A stretch of 64,000 nucleotides of DNA, from the NCBI RefSeq assembly GCF_026314295.1, contig NZ_CP111108.1, forward strand, positions 1,922,001 to 1,986,000, in the 5' to 3' direction. This DNA is from Caproicibacterium sp. BJN0003 (GTDB taxonomy: Bacteria > Bacillota > Clostridia > Oscillospirales > Acutalibacteraceae). Positions 8,766 through 17,160 of this stretch are shown here, piece after piece. A program made the position numbers and the translations under genes. The notes under the pieces are model-generated. The model was not told the origin of the DNA and did no database searches. It worked only from the letters and a program-made list of their open reading frames with translations. Position 1 is the first letter of the stretch; each line of letters opens with the position of its first letter.

Positions 8766-9311
8766 TCAAAGCATACTCTCAATGATCGGATCAAGCTCTT
8801 CCGGCGTCACAGTCGGCTCATATCTTCCCTTCACAATTCCGTCTTGTCCGATTAGAAATTTAGTGAAATTCCATTTGACCTCGTCACCTTCCAGATTTTC
8901 CGGGTAATGTTCTTTCACCACGCTATAAATTTTCTGTCCGCTTGCTTTCTTCAATTCAAAGCCTTTAAAGGGAGCAGCTTTGGTAAGAAATTTGAAAAGT
9001 GGATCGGCATTTTCTCCTCGCACATCAATTTTTGAAAACATTGGAAAAGTAACGCCGTAATTCAGTCTACAAAACGATGAAATTTCCTGATTGTTTCCCG
9101 GCTCCTGTGCAAGGAATTGATTGGATGGAAAGCCAAGGATCACAAATCCACGATCCTTATATTTCTGATAAAGTTTTTCCAGTCCATCATACTGAGGTGT
9201 GAATCCGCATTTGCTGGCTGTGTTCACAATTAACATAATCTTCCCTTTATAATCGGAGAGCGATACTCTATCCCCTTTGATATTGTTCACAGCAAAATCA
9301 TAGATACTCAT
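8766..9311 (-). CDS. Glutathione peroxidase-family thiol peroxidase
   Basis: A 181-residue Gpx-family protein (BsaA-like) that reduces hydroperoxides, in bacteria usually with thioredoxin. The active-site tetrad is visible: Cys35 in ASKCGFTPQY, Gln65 in GFPSNQF, and Trp147-Asn148 in KWNFTKF. Cysteine rather than selenocysteine is encoded. It is the last gene of a minus-strand group with ferritin, rubrerythrin and desulfoferrodoxins, which fits peroxide defence. GGAG precedes the ATG. A strong terminator lies downstream. Confidence 0.92.
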   Translation of the reverse strand: MSIYDFAVNNIKGDRVSLSDYKGKIMLIVNTASKCGFTPQYDGLEKLYQKYKDRGFVILGFPSNQFLAQEPGNNQEISSFCRLNYGVTFPMFSKIDVRGENADPLFKFLTKAAPFKGFELKKASGQKIYSVVKEHYPENLEGDEVKWNFTKFLIGQDGIVKGRYEPTVTPEELDPIIESML

Positions 9312-9405
9312 GGTGGTTACTCCTTCCTTACTTGATTTCTAAATTTAATTTTTTGAAATATGGCATTCAGTCGAACTTTCCATACTGCCAAAATGCGCTC
9401 TTGTC

Positions 9406-9918
9406 TTAAATGACCAGAGTCGGAGGAGCATAAACCCTCGTGGCCAGTTCCGAGTCAAGCAGATAAAGTCCCTTTGCATCTTTACCAAACAGGTCATACT
9501 TTTTAACGACGTCTTCCGTATTTTTTTCCTCTTCGCCTTGTTCCTTTACAAACCAGTCAAGAAACTGCATCGTGCGAAAGTCTTTCTGCTCATAGGCAAC
9601 AGCATAAATGCTATTGATCGACGCCGTAACTTTTTTCTCATGCTCAAATGCAGCGTTGGCCGGCTCACGGAAATCTTTAAAAATTTTATCCGGTGCTTTT
9701 ACATCCTGTAAAACGACCTTCTCGTTATTATTCAACAAATATTTTACAAACAACATGGCATGGTCGCGCTCTTCCTGAGTTTGGACGTAAAACCAATTGC
9801 CAAAACCGTTAAGGTTCTGGTCTGTATAATAGCTGTAAATATCCAGATAAAAGTATGCGGAATACCATTCCATATTTATCTGGTTATTCAATAGGGATAC
9901 CAATTCTTGATTCAGCAT
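9406..9918 (-). CDS. ftn: Non-haem ferritin
   Basis: A 170-residue ferritin that stores iron as ferric mineral and limits Fenton chemistry. Ferroxidase-centre residues are recognisable: Glu17 in NMEWYSAY, Glu50 and His53 in TQEERDHAML, Glu92/Glu94 in AFEHEKKV and the KEQGEEE block near residue 127. The C-terminal tail LATRVYAPPTLVI is a little longer than in many ferritins. GGAGACG precedes the ATG. It stands 94 bases upstream of the Gpx gene on the same strand and probably shares its stress regulation. Confidence 0.93.
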   Translation of the reverse strand: MLNQELVSLLNNQINMEWYSAYFYLDIYSYYTDQNLNGFGNWFYVQTQEERDHAMLFVKYLLNNNEKVVLQDVKAPDKIFKDFREPANAAFEHEKKVTASINSIYAVAYEQKDFRTMQFLDWFVKEQGEEEKNTEDVVKKYDLFGKDAKGLYLLDSELATRVYAPPTLVI

Positions 9919-10125
9919 TTTTATCGTCTCCTTCTTAATATATAATAGACAATGTTACAACACTGTACGAAGTTTCCCTTAACCTAAAAATTCATCAAAG
10001 AGAAAACTTACCATCTATAAGAATAAATTGATCAGTCATATAACTTACAAAGTAGCTGATGAAAAATAGAATCGATCAATTCTATTTTTCTCTACCGCCA
10101 AATCTCGATGCAATACAAAGACTCT

Positions 10126-10680
10126 TTAGAACTTATGATACATTTCCTTTTTTGCACCGCAAACAGGACATTTTTCCGGAGCTTCGTCCAGAATAGTATT
10201 TCCGCAGATCGGGCAAACATAGATTGCCTTCAACTCAATATCCTTGCCAGCTTTCACCGCATCCAAAGCCTTTTGAAAGAGTTCTGCGTGAAGCTTCTCC
10301 GCTTCCCACGCTCCGTGAAAGGAACGTTTTGCGCCAGTTTCATTCTGAAATTCCGCCGCATTCAAATAGACTGGATACATCTGTTCCACTTCATGCAGTT
10401 CGCCATTAATTGCACCCTGCAGGTTATCCACTGTTTTGCCTGTGCCGAAAACGCCACCGGCAGTTACCGTAGCATCTGCAGTACTCCCGCCGATTTCACG
10501 AAAATGATTGGTTGCATGTACCTGCTCGGCATAGGAGATTGCCTTAAACAGCCTTGCTACATTTGGAAATCCTTCTTTTTCTGCCATCTCCCCCCAGATC
10601 AGATAACGCATATGCGCCATGCTTTCACCGCCGTATGCGGAATGCAGAAAATCAGAAGTCATTGCATTTTTAACAGCCAT
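10126..10680 (-). CDS. rbr: Rubrerythrin
   Basis: A 184-residue rubrerythrin, an NADH-peroxidase component in anaerobes. The N-terminal four-helix di-iron domain shows Glu19 in GGESMAHMRY and Glu51/His54 in AEQVHATNH. The C-terminal rubredoxin domain has the paired CPICG and CPVCG knuckles (about residues 150-175). The ATG at 10680 is chosen for the GGAGG site upstream. It is preceded within 25 bases by the end of a dead 2-oxoacid oxidoreductase gene and belongs to the oxygen-defence group. Confidence 0.95.
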   Translation of the reverse strand: MAVKNAMTSDFLHSAYGGESMAHMRYLIWGEMAEKEGFPNVARLFKAISYAEQVHATNHFREIGGSTADATVTAGGVFGTGKTVDNLQGAINGELHEVEQMYPVYLNAAEFQNETGAKRSFHGAWEAEKLHAELFQKALDAVKAGKDIELKAIYVCPICGNTILDEAPEKCPVCGAKKEMYHKF

Positions 10681-10704
10681 TTTAAAAACCTCCAATAATT
10701 AGAT

Positions 10705-11346
10705 TTAAATATAGGACTTGAACAGTTGATTCACATAGTTAAGGTCGTTTTTTCGACGAAATGTAGTCTTGTCTTTCCGATACAAAAGCTCAATCGGAAT
10801 TCTATCGCCGAATTCCGTGCACTCCTGTATGACGGTGATTTTGTGGTCATAAGATTCATTCAGCTTGCAGACACACTAATTGTACCAAATGAAAGTGCCC
10901 GTTTTATTAAAACTGATGCATAACTGCAGAACATCGACCAACACATAACCTTTGTATTCGATTGCCTGTTTCACCAGTGATATCAAATGTTCTTTGTGAC
11001 CTATAAATGCGTGTACAACAAATCCGGCACCGCACCCAATGGCAAGAAGAACCGGGTTAAACGGTTCGTTAAAGTTTCTGTCCGTCTGGACACCGGTTTT
11101 CAACCCCATCATGAAAGTCGGCGATGCTTGTCCTTTGATCAGCCCATAAATCTGGTTGTCATTGACAAAATGCATGATATTGACATTGCGGCGAATATTG
11201 TGGATGAAATGATTTCCGCTTTTTCCATATGAATTCCCATCGCCGGTATCAACAATAACAGTGAATCTCTCATTGGCAATTTTGGCCGTTACGGCCACAG
11301 GGAGAGAACATCTGTTACCGACAGCAATCAATACCTCCGAATGGCT
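10705..11346 (-). pseudogene. Broken 2-oxoacid:ferredoxin oxidoreductase beta subunit
   Basis: The minus strand reads SLPVAVTAKIANERFTVI, GDGNSYGKSGNHFIHNIRRN, NDNQIYGLIKGQASPT and QLCISFNKTGTFIWYN, the TPP-binding half of 2-oxoacid oxidoreductase beta subunits. A TAG at 10876-10878 then interrupts it, but the same frame continues with KLNESYD, FGDRIPIELLYRKDKTTF to a stop at 10705-10707, matching the family C-terminus. The N-terminal Fe-S/TPP part (about 60 residues) is missing. It is wedged between a desulfoferrodoxin stop and rubrerythrin with almost no spacer. Confidence 0.8.
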
Positions 11347-11354
11347 TTTGCAGT

Positions 11355-11729
11355 TTAAAACTCAGCTTTCCAGAGGCCATGCAAATTGCAGTATGCATAG
11401 ACGGTACCCGACTTCACTTCGTTAAACTCTGCTTTTGGCTCTTCGCCTGGCTTTAGATATTTCAGCTCTACTTTGTCATCAGCAACAAGTGCAATCCACT
11501 CAATGTGGTGCTCCGGTAGCATGGGATGCGGCGTGGAGCCAACGACGACATGAATTTTACCGTTTTCTTTGGAAACGACCGGAACATGTTTTTCCTTTGC
11601 TGCGTCAGTTGAGTTAGCCACAAGTTTTGTCATAGCCTGGTCACAGCAGGTAAGCGTTCCTCCGCCTTTTTTAATCAACGCAACAATATTCCCACATCTC
11701 TCACAACGATAGAAATCAACAATAGACAT
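11355..11729 (-). CDS. dfx: Desulfoferrodoxin / superoxide reductase, shortened copy
   Basis: A 124-residue two-domain protein. The desulforedoxin Fe(Cys)4 site is Cys9, Cys12, Cys28 and Cys29. The superoxide reductase centre has His48, His68, His74, Cys113 and His116 (YCNLHGLW). It reduces superoxide to peroxide without making oxygen. It is nearly identical to its neighbour at 11823-12275 (4 differences by eye over about 120 residues), but it ends at LWKAEF, losing a C-terminal extension of about 28 residues. All metal ligands are kept, so it should be functional. Ribosome site GGAGT is duplicated as well. Confidence 0.92.
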   Translation of the reverse strand: MSIVDFYRCERCGNIVALIKKGGGTLTCCDQAMTKLVANSTDAAKEKHVPVVSKENGKIHVVVGSTPHPMLPEHHIEWIALVADDKVELKYLKPGEEPKAEFNEVKSGTVYAYCNLHGLWKAEF

Positions 11730-11822
11730 TTTTAAGACTCCTTTTCATTATCTTTTATTGACCGGATGCGATAGGCAATACCGGCAATAATCAAAATTTG
11801 TTCAAAGACATTTATCAACTGA

Positions 11823-12275
11823 TTATTCCGGAATAATGCAGCCTTCCCTAAACTCTGCCGAGCAAGCTGCTTCATTCTCGATTACGAAATCCTCTTCAAA
11901 TTCCACGTCTGCCTTCCAGAGGCCATGCAAATTGCAGTACGCATAGACGGTACCCGACTTCACTTCGTCAAACTCTGCTTTTGGCTCTTCGCCCGGCTTT
12001 AGATATTTCAGCTCTACTTTGTCATCAGAGACAAGCGCAATCCATTCGATGTAGTGCTCCGGCAGCATGGGATGCGGCGTGGAACCAACGACAACATGAA
12101 TCTTACCGTTTTCTTTGGAAATAACCGGAACATGTTTTTCTTTTGCTGCGTCAGTTGAGTTGGCCACAAGTTTTGTCATAGCCTGGTCACAGCAGGTAAG
12201 CGTTCCTCCGCCTTTTTTAATTAAAGCAACAATATTTCCACATCTCTCACAACGATAAAAATCAACAATAGACAT
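11823..12275 (-). CDS. dfx: Desulfoferrodoxin / superoxide reductase, long copy
   Basis: A 150-residue superoxide reductase with the same ligands as the downstream copy (Cys9, Cys12, Cys28, Cys29; His48, His68, His74, Cys113, His116). It carries an extra acidic, Cys-containing tail DVEFEEDFVIENEAACSAEF and eight more residues, not typical of the usual 125-residue family. It is the first gene of the minus-strand oxygen-defence group, so the promoter should lie in 12276-12440. The tandem copies share even the sequence before the ATG, pointing to recent duplication. Confidence 0.92.
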   Translation of the reverse strand: MSIVDFYRCERCGNIVALIKKGGGTLTCCDQAMTKLVANSTDAAKEKHVPVISKENGKIHVVVGSTPHPMLPEHYIEWIALVSDDKVELKYLKPGEEPKAEFDEVKSGTVYAYCNLHGLWKADVEFEEDFVIENEAACSAEFREGCIIPE

Positions 12276-12447
12276 TTTTAAGACTCCTTTTTTTAAAATT
12301 TACTGTACCCCTTGTTTTTAAAATCATCCATATATTTCCTTTTTTGTTTTCCAAACAAAGTATACTGACTTTATTTAAATCAATCAAGCTAAATTTCATT
12401 AATTCTTAAGATTATTTTTTGTTTAGTTTTAAAATCATAACAAGAAA

Positions 12448-12485
12448 GGCCACCTCATTCACATCTGCCTAGGCACCGGGTGGCC
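12448..12485 (-). terminator. Probable terminator after the FMN reductase gene
   Basis: Arms GGCCACC and GGTGGCC enclose a 24-base loop region. Read on the minus strand the hairpin is followed by TTTCTTGTT. Position fits termination of the 12573-13139 transcript before the desulfoferrodoxin promoter. Confidence 0.5.
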
Positions 12486-12572
12486 AAATGTTCGTAAAAT
12501 AAAGGTTTTTGGTGTCAGGCAAACGAATTATTATTAAAATCTTTAGGTTATAATTATTTCAGTGCTTAAGAC

Positions 12573-13139
12573 TCAATGAGACTCAGAGATAACTTTTACC
12601 CATTTAGAGAACGCATCCATAAATTTTTTCAAGTACGTACGGGTCGATTCATCAACAAGTTCTCCTTTTTCATTCAAAAGAGAAGCCACTTTGCTGATAT
12701 ACATTTCCGGTTGCTGAAGAAGCAAAATATTCAGGAACACCATGGGTTGACGCAGATGGTGATTGGCTCCAAACGCTCCAAGACCGCCTGGAGATACACT
12801 GATGATGCCGCCCGGCTTTCCGCTCCAGACGTTATGCCCATATGGGCGGGAACCAACATCCAGTGCATTTTTCATTACGGCTGGAACAGAGCGATTATAT
12901 TCTGGGGTTACAAAAAGGAACCCGTCGAGATCTGCCACTTCGTTACGGAACTTCTCATAAGATTCGGGTGGCTGCCCATCATCATCAAAGTCCTGATTGT
13001 ACAGCGGAAGATTTCCAATATCGATGAAACGAAATTCAAGTTCCTCCGGTGAAAGCGATACAGCTGCCTTTGCAATAGAGCGGCTGTAAGAATCTCTGCG
13101 AAGGCTTCCCACAAAAATTCCAATCTTTTTCTTGTTCAT
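12573..13139 (-). CDS. NAD(P)H-dependent FMN reductase-family flavoprotein
   Basis: A 188-residue flavodoxin-fold reductase. The FMN phosphate loop is GSLRRDSYSRS (residues 11-21) and the second FMN motif is TPEYNRSVPAVMKNALD (about residues 78-94), both diagnostic of the YieF/ChrR-like family. Members reduce quinones, chromate or azo compounds, often as protection against redox cycling. It stands between the desulfoferrodoxins and a YgiD-like dioxygenase on the same strand but has its own terminator. GGAG precedes the ATG. Confidence 0.9.
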   Translation of the reverse strand: MNKKKIGIFVGSLRRDSYSRSIAKAAVSLSPEELEFRFIDIGNLPLYNQDFDDDGQPPESYEKFRNEVADLDGFLFVTPEYNRSVPAVMKNALDVGSRPYGHNVWSGKPGGIISVSPGGLGAFGANHHLRQPMVFLNILLLQQPEMYISKVASLLNEKGELVDESTRTYLKKFMDAFSKWVKVISESH

Positions 13140-13321
13140 AATTCATTCTCCTCATATAATAAATTTTGGATACAACTTTGAGTGTTTCCATTTAGTTCAC
13201 TTATTTGTTTATCGGCAAACTTTATGATATTTTAACCTGCGAAAAGCTATCGAATTTGATATAGGCCACATTAGTGTGGGCAAAGAGGATCGGACGATTG
13301 TTAGCTCCTCACTGGTTCTAT

Positions 13322-14164
13322 TCAAACAGGTAACAGGTCATAGATAGTGCCCCCCATCGTACACGAATCGTTAAACACCGTCAATCGATCATTTTCCTGC
13401 GACGCGCCTAACACATAGAGAAGCGGCGCAAAATGGTCCGGCGTATAAAATGCCATTTCTGCCGAACGCCCTGCTTTTTTGTAATCGATAACGTCTTTAT
13501 AGTTTCTTTTTGTGACGCTGTTTTTGATATAAGAATCAAACTCCTGTGCCCACTGGTAACCGCCCTCCATATTCCAATTAACCTGAGAAAGATTATGGAC
13601 GACATTACCGCTCCCTAAAATCATGATGCCCCTATTGCGAAGTTTCTTTATCTCTTTGCCAATTTCAAATTGAGTTTCAGCATCGGCGTCGGCATCGACA
13701 CTCATCTGATAAACTGGAATATCGGCTTCCGGATACATATGGCAAAGCACAGACCAAGTACCATAATCGATTCCCCATGTGTTATCCACAGTTACCTGCC
13801 TACTAATCAGTTGAATTGTTTCATGCGCCCGTTCCATGTCGCCCGGTGGCTGATAAGCAACGCGGTACAAGGCTTCTGGAAAACCGTACATGTCGTAGAT
13901 GACTTTGGGTCTTGGCGCATCGGTTATCTTCGTGCCATGTGTAAACCAGTGTGCTGAGATGGAAAGGATTCCCTCGGGCCGTTTCATCTCTTTGGCGACC
14001 TGAGTCCACATCGCCGTATAGGAATTGTTTTCTATGGCGTTCATTGGAGACCCATGCCCTATGAAAATCGCCGGCATTTTTTCAGCAATCGGCGCATTCT
14101 CCGAAACAAGATAAGAACCATCTTTTATAACCTTAATTCTGCCTTTGTTTCTTGCTTCATTCAT
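13322..14164 (-). CDS. Class III extradiol ring-cleavage dioxygenase, YgiD/4,5-DOPA type
   Basis: A 280-residue LigB-superfamily enzyme. Metal-ligand regions are IFIGHGSPMNAI, SISAHWFTHG, GSGNVVHNLSQ and YTPDHFAPLLYVLG, matching the DOPA dioxygenase/YgiD group. It would open catechol-type rings with Fe or Zn bound. The first 24 residues precede the conserved MPAIFIGHGSP block and are longer than usual; an internal ATG there is possible. It is divergent from an HxlR regulator at 14313, a common pairing, so it is probably controlled by it. Confidence 0.87.
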   Translation of the reverse strand: MNEARNKGRIKVIKDGSYLVSENAPIAEKMPAIFIGHGSPMNAIENNSYTAMWTQVAKEMKRPEGILSISAHWFTHGTKITDAPRPKVIYDMYGFPEALYRVAYQPPGDMERAHETIQLISRQVTVDNTWGIDYGTWSVLCHMYPEADIPVYQMSVDADADAETQFEIGKEIKKLRNRGIMILGSGNVVHNLSQVNWNMEGGYQWAQEFDSYIKNSVTKRNYKDVIDYKKAGRSAEMAFYTPDHFAPLLYVLGASQENDRLTVFNDSCTMGGTIYDLLPV

Positions 14165-14312
14165 AATGTTTCACTTTCTGCTTCGCTTTTCTATATTTTG
14201 ATAATTTAATCTTAATATGCTATAATTAAATTGTAAAGTAGACAAATTTTTTATACATGATTTCATTTATTAGTCTTGCTTTATATTATAAAGTTACTGG
14301 AGAGCTGTTTTT

Positions 14313-14621
14313 ATGAAAAAAAACGAAAGTTGTCTTCAATCAATCGTTGCAGTAATGGATATATTTGGGAACAAATGGTCATTCTTTATTATTCACGAAC
14401 TTTGTTCTGGTCCAAAGCACTATAATCAGCTACGAAAAGAATTGCATATTAACACAAAATCCTTGTCGGATACACTTAAACATTTGGAAGAAAACGGCAT
14501 AATAAGCCGATCTGTAACCCCGACGACACCGGTTACCGTTGAATATGATTTGACAGAAAAGGGACACGATTTTGACAGCGTACTCACTGCGATGTATGAT
14601 TGGCGGAAAAAATGGTCGTGA
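14313..14621 (+). CDS. HxlR-family transcriptional regulator
   Basis: A 102-residue winged-helix regulator of the HxlR/MarR-like family. The signature GNKWSFFIIHELCSGPKHYNQL and the helix LHINTKSLSDTLKHLEENGII are clear, followed by the wing VEYDLTEKG. HxlR proteins respond to electrophiles, quinones or redox stress, usually acting on a divergent gene. Here that gene encodes the YgiD-like dioxygenase. A cysteine at residue 6 could be a redox sensor, as in YodB-type members; this is inference. GGAGAG precedes the ATG. Confidence 0.88.
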   Translation: MKKNESCLQSIVAVMDIFGNKWSFFIIHELCSGPKHYNQLRKELHINTKSLSDTLKHLEENGIISRSVTPTTPVTVEYDLTEKGHDFDSVLTAMYDWRKKWS

Positions 14622-14660
14622 TGAGACGCTGTCCATTTATGTGGGCGGCAGTATGACAGC

Positions 14661-14952
14661 GTGCCAATGATTTCTCCGTCTGAGATTCACAGCGTCTGTT
14701 CATCAGATCATTTAGTGGACAGAAAAGGATTGATTTTTAAAAATAAAGGGAATAAACTGTTGTTGCACAACAACTTGAATAAACTCGTTATTGCACAAAA
14801 ATTGCCCTACCCCGTCGAAGGAAAAGAGCAAAACAATATTCTGGTGTGCCTGCGAAGAAAATGGATATTCACCTTTTTATGATGAATCGCACAAAAAGAC
14901 CGATTTCACGTGAAAAGTGTGTACTGGAAAAGTCGTCTTCTCCTATCTGTGA
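14661..14952 (+). pseudogene. Frameshifted relic of a small unknown protein
   Basis: One frame reads ISPSEIHSVCSSDHLVDRKG, NKGNKLLLHNNLNK and LPYPVEGKEQNNILVC. At that point a one-base shift continues as ACEENGYSPFYDESHKKTDF, then a stop. The two parts join into a sensible protein-like sequence ending in a Cys pair region, suggesting a decayed gene. I do not recognise the family. No convincing ribosome site precedes the GTG at 14661. Otherwise this 430-base gap holds nothing I can name. Confidence 0.35.
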
Positions 14953-15056
14953 TGAAACCCGTTATTTACTTTAAACAATTTTTTATTAGTTCCCCTTTCA
15001 GTTATTTCCTGATGAAATTGCAATGTCTAATATCATAATTTAAGGAGGTGTCCGAT

Positions 15057-15893
15057 TTGATTAAACGAAAAATCATCAAGCAAATTCGTGGACAAAAAGC
15101 TGTAGATGGCGCTGGAGTCCATCTTGTTCGCGTGCTCGGTAATAACGATGTTAAGGATTTTGATCCGTTTCTAATGTTGGATTCGTTTGATTCTACCAAC
15201 CCATCCGACTATCTCGCCGGATTTCCCATGCACCCACACAGAGGGATTGAAACCATTACGTACCTGATTTCCGGCAGAATCGATCATGAGGATTCTCTGG
15301 GAAATAAAGGCACAATTCACCCAGGAGAGTGCCAATGGATGACAGCAGGCAGTGGCATTTTACATCAGGAGATGCCAAAAGAATCAGGCAGAATGCTGGG
15401 ATTTCAGCTATGGCTGAATCTTCCTCGAGAAGAAAAGATGGCAACGCCTGCTTATTGTAGCCTTACAAGAGATCTGATCCCCAGAATTAACAATGGAAAA
15501 GCGGAGATTGGGATTCTTTCCGGCCATTTTGGGGAAGCAGTCGGGATCACTCCGGCACATATTCCTGCAACGATTTATGATATTGCGCTTCCAATCGGTG
15601 AGGACATTACCATCCCAACAAAGGCGAATGAAACAGTGTTCGTTTTTCTCATTGAGGGGGATGCTGTTATAAATGAACAGAAAATATCATCAAAATCAGC
15701 GGTTCTATTCGGAAGCGGAGATAGTATCACCGTTTCGGCACAGCCACAATCTGGGCTGCGGTTTATTTTCTTTTCAGGAAAAGCACTTCATGAACCGATT
15801 GCGTGGGGCGGACCTATTGTAATGAATACTCAGGAAGAACTGATGACTGCATTCAGAGAGCTTCAAAATGATACCTTTATTAAGCACAGTTGA
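15057..15893 (+). CDS. Pirin-family protein (bicupin)
   Basis: A 278-residue bicupin. The pirin metal site is seen in MHPHRGIETITYLISG, then His in RIDHEDSLGN and HQEMP. Second-cupin segments include AHIPATIYDIALPIGED and VFVFLIEGDAVI. Some bacterial pirins have quercetinase activity or bind regulatory partners; the role here is unknown. TTG at 15057 is taken as start because AAGGAGG ends eight bases upstream; the GTG at 15048 overlaps that site. A strong terminator follows at 15961. Confidence 0.88.
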   Translation: MIKRKIIKQIRGQKAVDGAGVHLVRVLGNNDVKDFDPFLMLDSFDSTNPSDYLAGFPMHPHRGIETITYLISGRIDHEDSLGNKGTIHPGECQWMTAGSGILHQEMPKESGRMLGFQLWLNLPREEKMATPAYCSLTRDLIPRINNGKAEIGILSGHFGEAVGITPAHIPATIYDIALPIGEDITIPTKANETVFVFLIEGDAVINEQKISSKSAVLFGSGDSITVSAQPQSGLRFIFFSGKALHEPIAWGGPIVMNTQEELMTAFRELQNDTFIKHS

Positions 15894-15960
15894 TCTCAAA
15901 ACTGACCTAAAAAATACTCTCACAAATCTGTTTTGATGATAATAAAAGATCATAGACCAT

Positions 15961-16015
15961 AAAAAAGTTTCTACAGGATTAAGGATTATTCTTCAACCCT
16001 AGTAGAAACTTTTTT
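15961..16015 (+). terminator. Rho-independent terminator after pirin
   Basis: A 14-base perfect stem, AAAAAAGTTTCTAC with GTAGAAACTTTTTT, encloses a 27-base loop that has its own AGG/CCT pairing. The T-rich arm serves as the tail. A-run on the other side would also allow reverse function. Confidence 0.85.
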
Positions 16016-16173
16016 CGGTATAAAGTAACAGCTCTTGAAAAGTTGATTTTTTAATTGCTAGCGATCTTGTCTGTATGTAACGTAGTTTCTCAATTACATA
16101 ACACTTTGTCCAATCCGAATATATTGCCGGACATACAGAAAACGCTCTCTGTTGGTCAGATCCCCTTTCGCTT

Positions 16174-16431
16174 GTGAACGAGGACACCCATTCGATTTTC
16201 TGGCGCGAATTGGTGGAGCAAAATCAATTAATGAAATGGAATTCTCGTTCTTTGGGTAGCTTTCTGCCCGCCTTTTGCCTATGCATGCTGTTTATCCTTT
16301 ATACAATGCTGATCTGGCATATTGATGTGAAACCTATCGGACCAAATGGCTCTGCCGTGGGTTTTGCGTCGATCAATTGGTGGCTTTATTCAATTATTGA
16401 CTATTTAGGGCTTGTGCCTATCGATATATGA
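16174..16431 (+). pseudogene. Fragment of a PAP2-family phosphatase
   Basis: The 85-residue frame ends with DVKPIGPNGSAVGFASINWW and LYSIIDYLGLVPI. This matches the N-terminal half of clostridial PAP2 phosphatases (xVxPIGPxGSxVGFAxLN, ITDWLGLVPI), but about 12 residues are deleted between the two blocks and everything after is missing, including the catalytic KX6RP, PSGH and SRX5HX3D motifs. It cannot be active. No good ribosome site precedes the GTG. Confidence 0.6.
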
Positions 16432-16469
16432 AAACTTAGTTCAAATATATTTTGTTAGGAGAGTATTAT

Positions 16470-16835
16470 ATGGAATATAACGACACCGATAAGTTTTTTA
16501 TGGATTTCTTGGATCATTATAATCAAGCCTTCTATGATAAAGACATAAACAAGCTCAAGAAGTTCTATGATTCTACTAATAATGTCCTCATCTATTTTGA
16601 CAATCATAAGAACAATGATACCTATCGTTTGGATGAACATTTGCGCCTAATATCTGACTTCTTTGAGAATGGGAAAGCAACGGAGTCCGGAGGCGTAGAG
16701 CCCCTTATAATTGAAAATTTACATGTGTTTCATAAAACTGATTCAGCTTGTTTATGTTTTATAGCCAGATATAAAAGCTTCCCTACTCCTGCAATAAGAG
16801 CTACCATGTATTTAGAGTACATTGATAACAACTGA
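16470..16835 (+). CDS. NTF2-like / SnoaL-like domain protein
   Basis: A 121-residue protein, MEYNDTDKFFMDFLDHYNQA at the start, with the helical opening and curved sheet pattern of NTF2-like proteins (FYDKDINKLKKFYDSTNNVLIYFDNH, then strands ENLHVFHK and ACLCFIARYKS). No catalytic residues can be named. AGGAGAG lies six bases before the ATG at 16470; an in-frame TTG at 16452 is unlikely. The gene is single, with a terminator downstream at 16974. Confidence 0.6.
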   Translation: MEYNDTDKFFMDFLDHYNQAFYDKDINKLKKFYDSTNNVLIYFDNHKNNDTYRLDEHLRLISDFFENGKATESGGVEPLIIENLHVFHKTDSACLCFIARYKSFPTPAIRATMYLEYIDNN

Positions 16836-16973
16836 AAAATAGTGCATGTCCACTGTTCTTTTGAACCGGAAGAATAGCGAGTCAAGGACTGTGGTCATCA
16901 GCACAAGGGGATTGCCTGCAAGCCATTGGCAGTACTGGATTTATCCAAGTCCTATAATTTCACTCAAGAAAAG

Positions 16974-17012
16974 CGAAAGACCGGTGGTTCAAAATCATCG
17001 GTCTTTCGTTTT
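16974..17012 (+). terminator. Rho-independent terminator
   Basis: Perfect 10-base stem CGAAAGACCG with CGGTCTTTCG, loop of 15 bases, then TTTT. It lies between the NTF2-like gene and the beta-sandwich repeat genes. The rest of 16836-17160 shows no gene. Confidence 0.8.
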
Positions 17013-17160
17013 GCCTGTATTCATGCGGACTCGCGGGATGTAAATGCTGTACAGCTACTCGCGTCCAAAATCTCATCAACATTATTTATGGAAAATCATA
17101 ACATGTAATGTGGAGAACAAGGTTACTTCATAATTTCTTATTAGTTAGGGGATAAAATAT

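Noticed and set aside
10108-10698. Plus-strand open frame opposite rubrerythrin
   Set aside because: Antisense of an unambiguous rubrerythrin gene; Phe/Cys/His-rich composition typical of a mirror frame.
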